Source: Candidatus Electrothrix aestuarii | GTDB taxonomy: Bacteria > Desulfobacterota > Desulfobulbia > Desulfobulbales > Desulfobulbaceae | NCBI GenBank assembly: GCA_032595685.2 | Contig: CP159373.1 | Location: forward strand, 4,689,821 to 4,753,820 | Reading direction: 5' to 3' | Length of the DNA stretch: 64,000 nt | In this document: one piece after another, positions 35,639-45,341 of the stretch | Position numbering within the stretch: position 1 is the stretch's first letter | How the letters are laid out: the number at the start of each line of letters is the position of its first letter | Program-made: the position numbers and the translations under genes | The notes under the pieces: model-generated | What the model was told of the DNA's origin: nothing | The model's input: only the letters and a program-made list of their open reading frames with translations | The model's database searches: none

Positions 35639-35890
35639 GTGACAAAGGGAAAACAATATATAGGTGTCAGCCAGGATGGAGACGGAACCTGGAAATTTAC
35701 CGTGTGCAAAGCAAACGGAAAGATAAAAACAGGTACGGGACACACCACAGCGAAGGTGGCTGCTCTGATGCGGGATGAATATATCCTCAAGCATGGTTTG
35801 AAGGAAAAAAGTAACTTTCCGGTCAAACGAATGGCAAAAATGCGCAATGAGGCTTACGAACAAATGTTCGGAGTCCCCCAAAAAGCCTGA
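35639..35890 (+). CDS. AP2-like DNA-binding small protein
   Basis: 83 residues from the GTG at 35639, which has AGGAGG ten bases upstream; alternatively 104 residues from ATG 35576, which overlaps the lnt stop. KQYIGVSQDGDGTWKFTVCK, ANGKIKTGTGHTTAKVAALM, RDEYILKHGLKEKSNFP follows the AP2/ERF-like pattern: Y-x-GV, aromatic W, G-x-x-T-x-x-x-A-A-x-x-x-DE, then a terminal N-F-P. Such domains occur in homing endonucleases and integrases; a free-standing one would be a DNA-binding protein. The link to lnt is positional only. Confidence 0.55.
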   Translation: MTKGKQYIGVSQDGDGTWKFTVCKANGKIKTGTGHTTAKVAALMRDEYILKHGLKEKSNFPVKRMAKMRNEAYEQMFGVPQKA

Positions 35891-35926
35891 GCTACTCATC
35901 TCCATAATATCGTATGTTATATTTTT

Positions 35927-36012
35927 ATCCCTTCCCTCTGGTAAGGGATAGATGTTCACATGAAAGACCCGACGACTCCCCGGTGTCGCCTCCCCCTAAC
36001 TTTCATGTTTTG
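35927..36012 (+). repeat. Intergenic two-hairpin repeat, copy C
   Basis: Hairpin ATCCCTT/AAGGGAT (35927-35949), 9 bases, then CATGAAAG (35959-35966) and CTTTCATG (36000-36007) around a CGAC/GTCG hairpin. Because TTTTGTTG follows, it could also terminate the lnt operon. Confidence 0.45.
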
Positions 36013-36068
36013 TTGCCCTGCTCCAGAGGAGGGTGAATGAATGTTATCAAAAAAGACGGAAAAGAAGA

Positions 36069-37182
36069 ATGGCTGAATTGAACGAAACCGCTGAGGCAAA
36101 ACAAAAACTCCAGGAACTGAAAGAGAAAATGCTCGCCCTGAAGGAGCATCTTTGACTTAGATGGCAAGAAACTCGATATTGAACGGCTGGAGTCCGAGTC
36201 TTTGGAACCCAATTTCTGGAATGATCAGGCTAACGCCAAAAAGGTTCAAAAACAACTTGGTCAGTTACAGGATCTCGTTAAAAATTGGGAGCTGAATTTT
36301 CAGGACCTGGAAGAAGCTGATATGCTCCTGGATATGGCCATTGAAGAACAGGACCTGGAAACCCAAAAAGAGGTTGAGTCCTCGCTGAGCCAGCTCCAAA
36401 AGCGAGTTGATCTGGTCGAGCTGGAGTGCATGTTCGATGGTGAGCATGATGACAGCAACGCCCTGCTGGTTATCCACGCAGGCGCTGGTGGCACTGAGGC
36501 TCAGGACTGGGTGAGTATTCTCCTGCGTATGTACCTGCGCTGGGCAGAAGCTCATGACTTTCCCACAGACATCCTTGACTATCTGCCTGGAGACGAGGCC
36601 GGTGTTAAGTCTGTGACAGTCCGTATCAAAGGAAAAAACGCCTATGGTTATACCCGTTCTGAAGTCGGTATACACCGCTTGGTGCGTATTTCGCCTTTTG
36701 ATTCTTCCGGGCGACGCCATACCTCCTTTGCTTCGGTCATGGTCTTGCCGGAACTGGATGATACCATTGAGGTTAAGATTGACGAAAAGGATCTGCGTAT
36801 AGACACCTATCGAGCCAGTGGTGCCGGTGGGCAGCACGTCAACAAAACCGACTCAGCCATCCGGATCACCCATCTTCCCACCGGAATTGTGGTGCAATGC
36901 CAAAACGAACGTTCCCAGCACCGCAATAAGGACATGGCTATGAAGATGCTCATGGCCCGGCTCTATGAAAAACAGCAGGAAGAACAGGCAAAGGCCCAGG
37001 AAAACCTCCAGGGAGATAAAAAAGAAATCGCCTGGGGTAGCCAAATTCGTTCCTATGTTTTGCAGCCGTACCGTTTGATCAAGGATCATCGGACAGACGT
37101 GGAAGAGGGCAATGTCGATGCTGTGCTTGATGGGCGTCTTGATCCTTTCATCAAGGCCTTTTTGCTTTGGCAGCCGCAATAG
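36069..37182 (+). CDS. prfB: Peptide chain release factor 2 with programmed +1 frameshift
   Basis: RF2 releases peptides at UGA and UAA. The first frame (36069-36155) encodes MAELNETAEAKQKLQELKEK, MLALKEHL and ends in TGA. The site CTT TGA C (36150-36156) with AAGGAG three bases upstream is the classic autoregulatory shift; after +1 the frame continues DLDGKKLDIERLESES to 37182 for 370 residues. The tRNA-mimic GGQ loop is present in YRASGAGGQHVNKTDSAIRI. SPF-type anticodon recognition lies upstream of it. Low RF2 makes the ribosome stall at UGA and shift, raising RF2. Confidence 0.95.
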
Positions 37183-38417
37183 CAGGAGCAGGCGAGATAC
37201 GCTGTGCCAAATGCGGAGCCTGCGCTGTTGTCTGCCCTGTCTATAGGGTGGATGGGCGGGAGGTGCTGACTGCCCGTGGCAAGATGCACCTCCTCAACAG
37301 CCAGCTATCTAATCGCCCTACGAACATTTTTACGGATCTCTTTTCCCGCTGTCTGCTCTGTGGAGCCTGTAAACAAGTTTGCCCTCGGGGATTACCTATC
37401 ACAGAACTCATATCCCAGGCCCGAAGCACCTTCCCGCCCTTATACGGTCCAAACAGCCTCAAAAAGGCCCTCTTTCGCAAGACCTTATCTCATCCAAGTC
37501 TATTGGAAGGATTGGTCAAGGCTGGAATCAACCTCCGGCATCTCCCCGCCCTGCCCTCTTCCTCAGGTCTACGCCTAAAATTAGGCCTTGTAGAGAAAAG
37601 GGAGAGAAAGGTGGAAAGAGTCCCCCTATCACTCGAACAAAAAAAAGAAGTACGACAGAAAAAACAGCAAACTCCCTCCTTCAGCTATTTCACCGGTTGC
37701 TTTGCCCGGCATCTCCAACCCTCCATTATTGATGCGACGCAGGAACTGCTCTCCTTCTGTGACATTAATAACGCATTTCCTGCCCATATCCCAACGGAAC
37801 AGCACTGCTGTGGTTTGGCTGCCTGGAGTGCAGGGGATATGGAACAAGCACGATCACTTGCCCAAAAAAACATTCAGGCCTTTGCAGGATCAAGCAATCC
37901 GATTATCACCTCCTGTGCCTCCTGTTCAGCACATCTGCTCTCCTATCCGAAACTCTTTACAGAAGACGATCCCTGGCATGCCAAGACTGTGACCTTTGCT
38001 AAACGTGTCCGAGAATTCACCTCATTCTTCGCGGATGCCTTGCCATATTCCGTACAGGATAATGCTCCTAAAAAAAAGGTATACTACCATGCTCCCTGTC
38101 ATCTCCGCTTCAAGGACAAAGGCATGAGTACACCGCGCGCACTCCTGAAAAAAGCAGGCGTATCTGTCCTGGAACCGGAGAAGAGTCCACTCTGTTGCGG
38201 ACAGGGGGGACTCTTTCGCATTGCCTCCCCGGAGCTTTCTGCACAGATATTTGAGAAAAGCAGCAAACAGGCCCTTGCGGATGCACCGGATTGCATAACG
38301 ACTACCTGCTCAGGTTGCCTAATGCAATTTCAGGAAGGAATGGCCCGGCAAGGGCAAAAAGTGCAGGTTATACACATGGCAGTTATGCTGGCTGATTGCC
38401 TGAAAAAGTGTAGCTGA
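37167..38417 (+). CDS. Fe-S oxidoreductase, GlcF/LutA/HdrD-type (CCG domains)
   Basis: A 416-residue protein. Two 4Fe-4S ferredoxin motifs near the N-terminus: CAKCGACAVVCPVYR and CLLCGACKQVCPRGL. Two cysteine-rich CCG domains follow: FTGCFARH ... HCCGLAAWSAGD ... CASCSAHLL, and YYHAPCHL ... PLCCGQGGLFRI ... TTCSGCLMQF. This is the layout of glycolate/lactate oxidase iron-sulfur subunits and related heterodisulfide-type proteins that pass electrons to quinone or partners. It likely starts at TTG 37167, overlapping the prfB end by 16 bases; no ATG is available upstream of the first cluster. No partner flavoprotein is nearby, so the substrate is open. Confidence 0.82.
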   Translation: MAAAIAGAGEIRCAKCGACAVVCPVYRVDGREVLTARGKMHLLNSQLSNRPTNIFTDLFSRCLLCGACKQVCPRGLPITELISQARSTFPPLYGPNSLKKALFRKTLSHPSLLEGLVKAGINLRHLPALPSSSGLRLKLGLVEKRERKVERVPLSLEQKKEVRQKKQQTPSFSYFTGCFARHLQPSIIDATQELLSFCDINNAFPAHIPTEQHCCGLAAWSAGDMEQARSLAQKNIQAFAGSSNPIITSCASCSAHLLSYPKLFTEDDPWHAKTVTFAKRVREFTSFFADALPYSVQDNAPKKKVYYHAPCHLRFKDKGMSTPRALLKKAGVSVLEPEKSPLCCGQGGLFRIASPELSAQIFEKSSKQALADAPDCITTTCSGCLMQFQEGMARQGQKVQVIHMAVMLADCLKKCS

Positions 38418-38478
38418 GAGAAGACAGGACTGTAAGCAAGCTATGGTCTGAAGTTAAAAGACGCCGCAACTCCGAGCA

Positions 38479-39177
38479 CTAACGATCTTTTCGCCGGACA
38501 ATCCTCTTTGTGCCATTCTCACAACTGCCTATTATTTTGCCAGCACCTATCCTTTCCTTATCCACAATATCAAGAACAAATGAAGATACACCTGCTGCGA
38601 CCAGCTTCGCCGCTATCTCGGACTTCAACTCCTCACAGTCTTTAATACCACCGCCGTAGGCAAGGGTTACGGCAGGGAGAGAGGGGAGATCCCCCTGCTC
38701 ATCCTCGGCCAGCAAGCCAGCTGCCGGAAGACGCACTATCCTTTTTGTGCCTCCTTCGCAACTTCCTACTACTTTCCCAGAACCTGTTCGATCTTTATCC
38801 ACAATCGCAAGAACAGACGGAGAGATACCTGCGGCAATCAGCTTTGTAGCGATCTCCGACTTCAGCTCTTTACAGGTTTTAACATCACCACCGTAGGCAA
38901 ATGTCACAGCAGGGAGGGAGATATCTCCCTGTCCAGCTCCGGGCACAAAGCTGGCCACAGGAAGACGCACTATCCTCTTTGTCCCACCCTCGCAACGACC
39001 CAGTATTTTCCCGGTACCTGTTCGATCCTTATCAACAATATGAAGAACAAATGAGGAGACGCCTGCTGCAACAAGTTTTGCTGCTATCTCCGACTTCAGC
39101 TCTTCACAATTTTTAATGGCAGCGACAGCCTGCCCTGCCCAGAATATAATCACACAAAACAAAACAATGCTCTTCAT
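38479..39177 (-). CDS. Exported protein with three DUF1161 repeats
   Basis: A 232-residue protein. Signal peptide MKSIVLFCVIIFWAGQAVAA. Three copies of a ~50-residue unit: C-x-ELKSEIAAKLVAAGVSSFVL, (H/A/D)IVDKDRTGTGKILG, CEGGTKRIVR. This is DUF1161, normally a single-domain periplasmic protein with two conserved Cys. Linkers between units carry an LPAVTFAYGG-type segment. The start at 39177 is chosen since a signal peptide begins there and GGAGAG precedes it; upstream codons to 39285 are likely non-coding. Function of DUF1161 unknown. Confidence 0.82.
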   Translation of the reverse strand: MKSIVLFCVIIFWAGQAVAAIKNCEELKSEIAAKLVAAGVSSFVLHIVDKDRTGTGKILGRCEGGTKRIVRLPVASFVPGAGQGDISLPAVTFAYGGDVKTCKELKSEIATKLIAAGISPSVLAIVDKDRTGSGKVVGSCEGGTKRIVRLPAAGLLAEDEQGDLPSLPAVTLAYGGGIKDCEELKSEIAAKLVAAGVSSFVLDIVDKERIGAGKIIGSCENGTKRIVRRKDR

Positions 39178-39335
39178 CACTCTCTCCATAAATGTTCTAG
39201 GAGATTCTCCCTCTGCCAACAGCAGGATAACCCATAGATATTTGGCGGATATATTATTTAATTGTATACCCAACAAGGAAGTCAAGCACTAAAAATCAGA
39301 CCATCACGAGTAGCATCGCTCGCCTTTCGATAGTC

Positions 39336-39364
39336 TTGACAAAAAAATCCATCTTTTTTAGGAT
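39336..39364 (+). promoter_or_regulatory. Sigma-70-type promoter upstream of murA
   Basis: TTGACA (39336-39341), 17-base spacer, TAGGAT (39359-39364). It lies about 120 bases before the murA start. Confidence 0.55.
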
Positions 39365-39486
39365 GGCAGCCCGCCTTGAAAGCCGCATGCGTGATACGTG
39401 GTTCGAAAAACATTGCCGGAAAAAGCCTCAGCGTATACAACACAATAAGTTCTCAGCCCACAACTAACTCATCATTAAAGAATACA

Positions 39487-40770
39487 ATGGATAAAATACG
39501 AATCAAAGGAGGACGCCCGCTGCGGGGAAGTATTCAGGTCAGCGGTGCAAAAAACGCAGCTCTTCCCCTGCTGGCAGCCACGATTCTGGCACCAGGGACT
39601 TATACCCTGCATAACGTCCCAGACCTCCGGGACACCCGAACCATGCTCATGCTGCTGCAAACCCTGGGCGCGAGCTGGCAACGCTCTGGCAGTTCGGTAC
39701 AAATTAACACAGCAGATCTTACCGGTGCGGAAGCACCTTATGACCTCGTCAAGACTATGCGGGCCTCAGTGCTTGTCCTCGGGCCTCTACTTGCACGGGC
39801 AGGTCGTGCCCGGGTCTCTCTCCCCGGCGGCTGCGCCATCGGTGCCCGGCCCATTAATTTCCACCTTCGTGGTTTCGAGCAACTTGGTGCAACAACCCAC
39901 CTGGAGAGCGGTTATGTGGAAGCCCGTGTTGAGGGCGAGCTACAAGGTAACACAATTTACTTTGACATCCCCTCAGTCACGGGAACAGAAAACGTACTCA
40001 TGGCCTCGGTCAAGGCCAAGGGGACAACGATTATTCGCAATGCTGCCAAGGAACCTGAAGTGGGGAACCTTGTAGATATGCTCACGGCAATGGGAGCGCA
40101 AATTGCAGGCAAAGACACCGACTGCCTCACGGTCACCGGTGTTTCCGCCTTACAGGCGACTGAGGCAAAAATTATCCCAGATCGCATAGAAGCGGGTACC
40201 TATGCCATAGCCGTGGGCGCCACAGGCGGCGAACTGGAAATCACCGACTGTGATCCTACGCACCTGCCAGTGCTGATGGAAAAATTGCGGGCCGCAGGTA
40301 TGGAAATCACAGCAGGCAAGGACAGTATCTTCGCCTCCTGCCCTGTGAATGCGCAAGGAGACCGTTGCTCGCTTCATGCTGTTGATATTACTACCATGCC
40401 CTACCCAGGCTTCCCCACCGACCTTCAGGCCCAATTCATGGCCCTGATGATTCAATGTAGCGGGGTGTCCCTTATCCATGAAACAATCTTTGAAAATCGT
40501 TTCATGCATGTTGCCGAACTACAACGCCTGGGAGCAAAAATTAATATTGACGGGGCTACAGCTATCGTCAACGGCATCACCCGCAACAAACTGATAGGCG
40601 CCCCCATGATGGCAACCGACCTACGCGCATCTGCCTCCTTAGTCGTTGCAGGCCTGGCCTCATCAGGCCTTACCGAGATATCAAGAATCTATCACCTTGA
40701 GCGAGGCTACGAAAATATGGTAGAAAAACTTCGCAAAGTTGGGGCTAAAATCGAGCAAATTGCCGCTTAA
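39487..40770 (+). CDS. murA: UDP-N-acetylglucosamine 1-carboxyvinyltransferase
   Basis: A 427-residue cytosolic enzyme, first step of peptidoglycan precursor synthesis (PEP + UDP-GlcNAc). N-terminus [31 protein letters not shown]; active-site loop [17 protein letters not shown] with the reactive Cys; and late motifs DIRASASLV-like [16 protein letters not shown] and [19 protein letters not shown]. Normal length, no gaps. The start at 39487 follows family N-termini; the frame open from 39376 lies downstream of a good promoter and could be leader. Its stop overlaps the convergent kinase gene by four bases. Confidence 0.95.
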   Translation: MDKIRIKGGRPLRGSIQVSGAKNAALPLLAATILAPGTYTLHNVPDLRDTRTMLMLLQTLGASWQRSGSSVQINTADLTGAEAPYDLVKTMRASVLVLGPLLARAGRARVSLPGGCAIGARPINFHLRGFEQLGATTHLESGYVEARVEGELQGNTIYFDIPSVTGTENVLMASVKAKGTTIIRNAAKEPEVGNLVDMLTAMGAQIAGKDTDCLTVTGVSALQATEAKIIPDRIEAGTYAIAVGATGGELEITDCDPTHLPVLMEKLRAAGMEITAGKDSIFASCPVNAQGDRCSLHAVDITTMPYPGFPTDLQAQFMALMIQCSGVSLIHETIFENRFMHVAELQRLGAKINIDGATAIVNGITRNKLIGAPMMATDLRASASLVVAGLASSGLTEISRIYHLERGYENMVEKLRKVGAKIEQIAA

Positions 40771-42518
40771 CCTTCTGCCTCAATCTCTTCATCATCACCG
40801 GAAAGAGCCGGGAGAGGGAGCCGTATTGCAACAATACTTCCCTCTTCCGGGGCCAATAAGGTTACAGTCCCGCCGTGCTGCTCGATAAACTGTTCGACAA
40901 TGGTCAACCCGAGACCTGCGCTGTCCTCTCGGGTGGAAAAAAACGGAATAAAAACCTTTTCCCGAATCTCATCTGGGAAACCCGTTCCCTTATCAATAAC
41001 TGCAATACAGAGGCTAGACTGCTCTTCCGGCTCATCCAAAACCTGAACCCTAATAGGCTCACCGCAGTCTTTTGAGGCAAAACAGCTATTTTCCAAAAGA
41101 TGGGCGAATACTATCTGGATCTGCTGCCGATCACCCCAGCAATCAAGATTTTCTTCTATATCCACCGTGATCATGCAGCCGGGATAACGGGATTTTTTAC
41201 CCTGTATTTGGCGAACTGCATCACCAATCACCCGTTTCAGATTAAACCATTCCGGCTCCAGATCCTTCGGATGAGAAAACTGGAGAAAATCATTAATAGT
41301 CTTCTCCATTCGCTCTGACTCCCGCAGAATAATATCTGCCAGGTGCCGATTGGTGCTGATAATCGGATCATCGGATTCCTTTTGCCGTTCCCTGATATGA
41401 ACGCTCAAAATCTGCGCAGACCCGGAGATCGCAGCCAAGGGATTGCGAAAATCATGGGCAATGGCCCCACTGAGTTCTCCAATGGTTGCCATCTTCTCAT
41501 GTTCACGAAGCTGTTGTTCCATTCGTTCTAGCAAGCTGATGTCCTGCATGGTGATAACCTTACAGCGTGCATCTTCACTATCTCCCTGAACATCTGGATC
41601 TGGGGGAAGATTTAATTGTGCCAAAGTAAAGCGCACTCGGGTGGTCGTTCCATCCTGCCTGGCAAGATCAAGAGCCTGCTTGCTCTCATCATTTTCCGTA
41701 AGCATAACTGCCGGAAAAAAGACATCAAAGGGAAGACCAATAATTTTTTCAGCAGCATAACCTGTTATTTTCTCTAAAGCGATATTGCATGAGGTAATTA
41801 AATGCCTGCCATCAACAGTAATAATCCCTGTATTCACATCATCAAATACCTGTTTATACAATATATGCAAACGATCAAACTGCACAGAAGTTCTGGTCAG
41901 CGCCTCTTCCGTCTTGCGGAGCCTCGCAGCAACAATACTGCCGGACAATCCGAGTGCATAAAAAAGAACCACATACACCGCAAACTTATTCAATACATCA
42001 AGAAAATAATCCGGCGGTATATAATTGGTATGGGAATAAAAAGGAGGAATATACTCAAAATACTCACAAAGAAGAATGGCCCCATACAAGAGAGAAGAAG
42101 CAGTGGCTGCCAATAACCCCCCGATCCGATTAAGATTCAATCCGCCAACAAGAACAGGAAAAATAAAAATAGGCCGGAATATAGATTGGCTACACCCGGT
42201 ACCCAACACCAATAACGCGGAAAATACAACGTCGGAAAGAACCTGAATAAGACCAAAACGAGGAAGATGTTTGGTTCTCCCCTGCAAAAGTCCGGCTGAA
42301 CCGATGGAATAGATAAAGACCACTGAGAGAAAGGCCATGGTCACAACATTGGGGGGCAGGATAACATTACGCCCCATACTCTGCAAAAACACCGTGACAG
42401 CAATTAGCAGGGTAAACAAAATTACCCTGGTCATGATCATCCAAACCAAATGACGACGCAATTGCTCTTTGGAGTCCTGTATTGGCTTCAAATCATTTAT
42501 AAGTTTATTTATAGACAT
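40767..42518 (-). CDS. pilS: PilS-like membrane sensor histidine kinase with PAS domain
   Basis: A 583-residue kinase. Start at 42518 ([20 protein letters not shown]), about 53 bases after the response regulator stop; a TTG at 42575 is possible. About five or six hydrophobic segments (residues ~25-190), coiled coil, PAS domain ([20 protein letters not shown]), HisKA with the H-box [17 protein letters not shown], and HATPase_c with N box [38 protein letters not shown]. It would phosphorylate the adjacent NtrC-type regulator. A six-span sensor plus PAS is the PilS layout; no pilin genes are present to confirm. Confidence 0.8.
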   Translation of the reverse strand: MSINKLINDLKPIQDSKEQLRRHLVWMIMTRVILFTLLIAVTVFLQSMGRNVILPPNVVTMAFLSVVFIYSIGSAGLLQGRTKHLPRFGLIQVLSDVVFSALLVLGTGCSQSIFRPIFIFPVLVGGLNLNRIGGLLAATASSLLYGAILLCEYFEYIPPFYSHTNYIPPDYFLDVLNKFAVYVVLFYALGLSGSIVAARLRKTEEALTRTSVQFDRLHILYKQVFDDVNTGIITVDGRHLITSCNIALEKITGYAAEKIIGLPFDVFFPAVMLTENDESKQALDLARQDGTTTRVRFTLAQLNLPPDPDVQGDSEDARCKVITMQDISLLERMEQQLREHEKMATIGELSGAIAHDFRNPLAAISGSAQILSVHIRERQKESDDPIISTNRHLADIILRESERMEKTINDFLQFSHPKDLEPEWFNLKRVIGDAVRQIQGKKSRYPGCMITVDIEENLDCWGDRQQIQIVFAHLLENSCFASKDCGEPIRVQVLDEPEEQSSLCIAVIDKGTGFPDEIREKVFIPFFSTREDSAGLGLTIVEQFIEQHGGTVTLLAPEEGSIVAIRLPLPALSGDDEEIEAEG

Positions 42519-42571
42519 AGTATCTTCTTCAAACGGTGAATAAAAAAGTACAATCAGAAACTCCTCTTCTC

Positions 42572-43933
42572 TCAATCAATCTCATACTTTTTCGTTTTGT
42601 ACCGCAGGGACCTAAAACTCACCTTGAGTAACTCAGCAGCCCGCATCTTGGAACCTTCAGCAACTTCTAGCGCATGCCTGATCATCTTGGTCTCCAAATC
42701 AATAAGGATATCTTCCATACCACGCTCAAAGAGCTCCTGCTCATCCTGGGCCCCAACAAATAAAGCTTCCTGCTGCAAGCCTGCCCGTTCTTTCCTGGAA
42801 AGTATGAGGCTTTCAGGCAAAATAATATTGGAGGCTTCCAGGGCAACCCCACGCTCAATAATATTCTCCAACTCCCTGACATTTCCTGGAAAGTTATAGT
42901 TCATGAGGACTTCCAGGCCGTAGGAAGAAATGGTCTGCACCTCTTTTCCCAAGAGTTTTGAGTATTTTTTCAGAAAATAATCAACCAATAAGGGAACATC
43001 CCCCTTGCGTTCCCTCAGCGGTGGCACCCTGATCGGCACAACAGCCAGACGGTAATAGAGGTCTTCTCGGAAGCGTTTCTCCATAATTTCATCTTCCAAG
43101 TTCCGGTTGGTTGCAGAAATGATCCGAACATTCACCTGTTTTGTCTTTGTTGACCCGACCGGCATAAACTCACGCTCCTGGAGAACACGCAGGAGTTTGG
43201 TCTGGATAATTGGGGTAAGCTCTCCGATCTCGTCAAGAAAGGCTGTGCCTGAATCGGCCTGCTGAAAAAGACCAGGTTTATCAGACATAGCTCCTGTAAA
43301 GGATCCTTTAACATGACCGAATAATTCGCTTTCCAAAAGGCTTTCAGGAATAGCGCTGCAGGTAATGGGAACAAAGGGGTTGGCAGCGACCTTAGAATGC
43401 TGATGAATAGCCTTGGCAACCAACTCCTTACCGGTTCCTGATTCACCATAAATAAGCACACTGGCTGGGGTGGGGGCAACCCGTCGTATCAAATCGAAAA
43501 TACGAAGCATTTCCTGGCTAGAACCAATAATCCCGGAAAAACTACCCTCTTCTTTTTTTTGTTCAGCAGCTGCCTTTCGCTGAACTGCTGTTCTGACAAC
43601 CTTCTTGAGCTCATCAACATGAAAAGGCTTGGTGATATAATCAAAGGCACCTGTTCGCATGGCCTGTACTGCATCGTCAGGTGATGCATAGGCAGTAATC
43701 ATAACAACAGGTAAAGCGGGAAAACGGTGCTTCAACTCCGCCAACAGATCCAGTCCGCTCATACCAGGCATTCGGATATCGGTGATGGCAATGTCAAAAG
43801 GCGTTTTATCAGCGAAGTCCAGCGCCGAGGATGCATCCGCAGCAACAGTTACCTCATAGCCCTCATTCTCAAATAAAATTTTGAGAAAATCACGCATACT
43901 TAACTCGTCATCTACAATAAGAATACGGGGCAT
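42572..43933 (-). CDS. pilR: PilR-like sigma-54-dependent response regulator
   Basis: A 453-residue NtrC-family activator. Receiver domain: LIVDDELSMRDFLKILFENE, phospho-acceptor D in ITDIRMPGMSG, K in DYITKPFHVDEL. AAA+ domain: Walker A GESGTGKELVAKAIH, sigma-54 contact loop GSFTGA (canonical GAFTGA; GSFTGA is common in PilR-type proteins), Walker B GTAFLDEIGEL, arginine region RFREDLYYRLAVVPIRVPPL. C-terminal Fis-type HTH AAELLKVSFRSLRYKTKKY. First gene of a leftward pair with its kinase. Targets, for example type IV pilin or fimbrial genes, lie outside the window. Confidence 0.85.
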   Translation of the reverse strand: MPRILIVDDELSMRDFLKILFENEGYEVTVAADASSALDFADKTPFDIAITDIRMPGMSGLDLLAELKHRFPALPVVMITAYASPDDAVQAMRTGAFDYITKPFHVDELKKVVRTAVQRKAAAEQKKEEGSFSGIIGSSQEMLRIFDLIRRVAPTPASVLIYGESGTGKELVAKAIHQHSKVAANPFVPITCSAIPESLLESELFGHVKGSFTGAMSDKPGLFQQADSGTAFLDEIGELTPIIQTKLLRVLQEREFMPVGSTKTKQVNVRIISATNRNLEDEIMEKRFREDLYYRLAVVPIRVPPLRERKGDVPLLVDYFLKKYSKLLGKEVQTISSYGLEVLMNYNFPGNVRELENIIERGVALEASNIILPESLILSRKERAGLQQEALFVGAQDEQELFERGMEDILIDLETKMIRHALEVAEGSKMRAAELLKVSFRSLRYKTKKYEID

Positions 43934-44370
43934 GGGTATGTTGTTCCTCAGAATTACTTCGCTCTACGCTCTTTGCTTTTCTTTAAGAACAGGAAGAAAA
44001 AACACTCTCCAGCATTAACTTCCTGAACGTACCTATCTCACTAACGATTTCATAAAGGTCCGAGATATGAGGTCAGATTCCACCATGCAAGACCTTTGCT
44101 GATTTTATTTCTTGTAATCTATCAGCGAATTGCCCACAACGTCAATCACTATCTCTCAGCAGGACATGAAGCCATCAACAAAAGGATTCCTGTGAGGAAC
44201 CAGAAAAAGGCTTAACATCAATGCATGGACAGGGTATGTTAGCGACAAAATCAACCCTATAATTTTCCATCTCGGCCTTTCAGGCCGAGGCAGCACAGCA
44301 TGAAAGCTGAGTTCGGTAATTCTAAAGAATAACCTGCTCCTTTCATATAAATATAAAAGAGAAAACTATC
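43934..44370. other. Divergent intergenic region pilR/tatC
   Basis: 437 bases without a gene. It holds repeat copy B at its tatC end; otherwise nothing recognised. Confidence 0.5.
44271..44352 (+). repeat. Intergenic two-hairpin repeat, copy B
   Basis: Hairpin CTCGGCC-TTTCA-GGCCGAG (44271-44289), 9 bases, CATGAAAG (44299-44306) ... CTTTCAT (44340-44346), with GAATAACC and TAAATAT as in copy A. Confidence 0.5.
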
Positions 44371-45149
44371 ATGAGTAATTCTGAATCACTCTCACAACAA
44401 ACACTTATAGAGCATCTTGCAGAACTGCGCTCCTGCCTGATAATCTCCATATCCGCAGTTGTTGTCGGCTTTGCCCTTGCCTATTCCTTTATTCAGCCCA
44501 TAGCCACCTGGTTCTTTCGTCCGCTTATACATGTACTCCCGGCTGGCAAGAGCCTGATCTTCATCTCCTATCAGGAAGGCTTTTTTTTTATCTAAAACTC
44601 GCCCTTGTTGCAGGTGTTCTGCTTGCAAGTCCGGTTATCTTTCACCAAATCTGGCGTTTTATCGCACCGGGGCTCTACCATCATGAAAAAAAGCTCCTCT
44701 TTCCCTTCAGCCTAGTCTCCACCCTCTGTTTTCTCGGCGGAGCAGCCTTTGGCTATTTTGTCGTTTTTCCCCCTGCCTTTCGTTTTCTCATCAGTTATTC
44801 CAGTGAATTTCTTGATCCTATGCCTGCGGTCAGCGAGTATTTCTCTCTTGCCCTTCGTCTGCTGCTGGCCTTTGGCCTTATTTTTGAGCTTCCAGTTTTT
44901 ATGGTCTTTCTAGCCAAGCTTGGCACGGTTAATGCGACTTTTTTAGCAAAAAATCGCAAATACGCCTTTCTTATCGCCTTTGTTATTGCGGCAATCGTCA
45001 CTCCGACCCCGGATGTGGTCAACCAGCTTCTCATGGCCGGACCATTGCTTGTACTCTACGAAATCAGTATCGTAGCGGTCCGCTTCTTTGCTCCCCATCC
45101 TCTCCTGGCTGAAATTGACCAGAAAGACACTGATTCTTCAGAGAACTGA
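44371..45149 (+). pseudogene. tatC: tatC, Sec-independent translocase, broken at a T9 tract
   Basis: TatC recognises twin-arginine signal peptides in the inner membrane. The first frame (44371-44595) gives MSNSESLSQQTLIEHLAELR ... FISYQEGFFFI then TAA. The family sequence continues in the other frame as YLKLALVAGVLLASPVIFHQ, IWRFIAPGLYHHEKK ... to 45149. The switch is at nine T (44581-44589); with ten T the protein reads EGFFFYLKLALVAG without a break, about 259 residues. All other parts (six membrane spans, PGLYHHEK, FGLIFELPVF, ATPTPDVVNQLLMAGPL) are intact. Transcriptional slippage, sequencing error or real loss are all possible. Confidence 0.85.
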
Positions 45150-45277
45150 GCTAGAAGCTCCCCCCAACAAAGGTAAGAACGAGAGTACTGCAGATATGAG
45201 AAGGTGCAGAGAAATAAAGAGCAAACCGAAGAACGAGGCAGGAGGCGGGGGGGACTTAGATAATCTGTGTGAAAGGA

Positions 45278-45314
45278 AACGACCCCACCCTTGTTGTGTT
45301 GGGGCGGGGTCGTT
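45278..45314 (-). terminator. Large GC hairpin downstream of sulP
   Basis: AACGACCCCACCC pairs with GGGGCGGGGTCGTT around a ten-base loop. On the minus strand TTTCCTTTC follows; it ends the leftward sulP transcript. Rightward transcripts from tatC may also stop here. Confidence 0.6.
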
Positions 45315-45341
45315 AAAAAATTTACAACCAACCAGAAAAGC

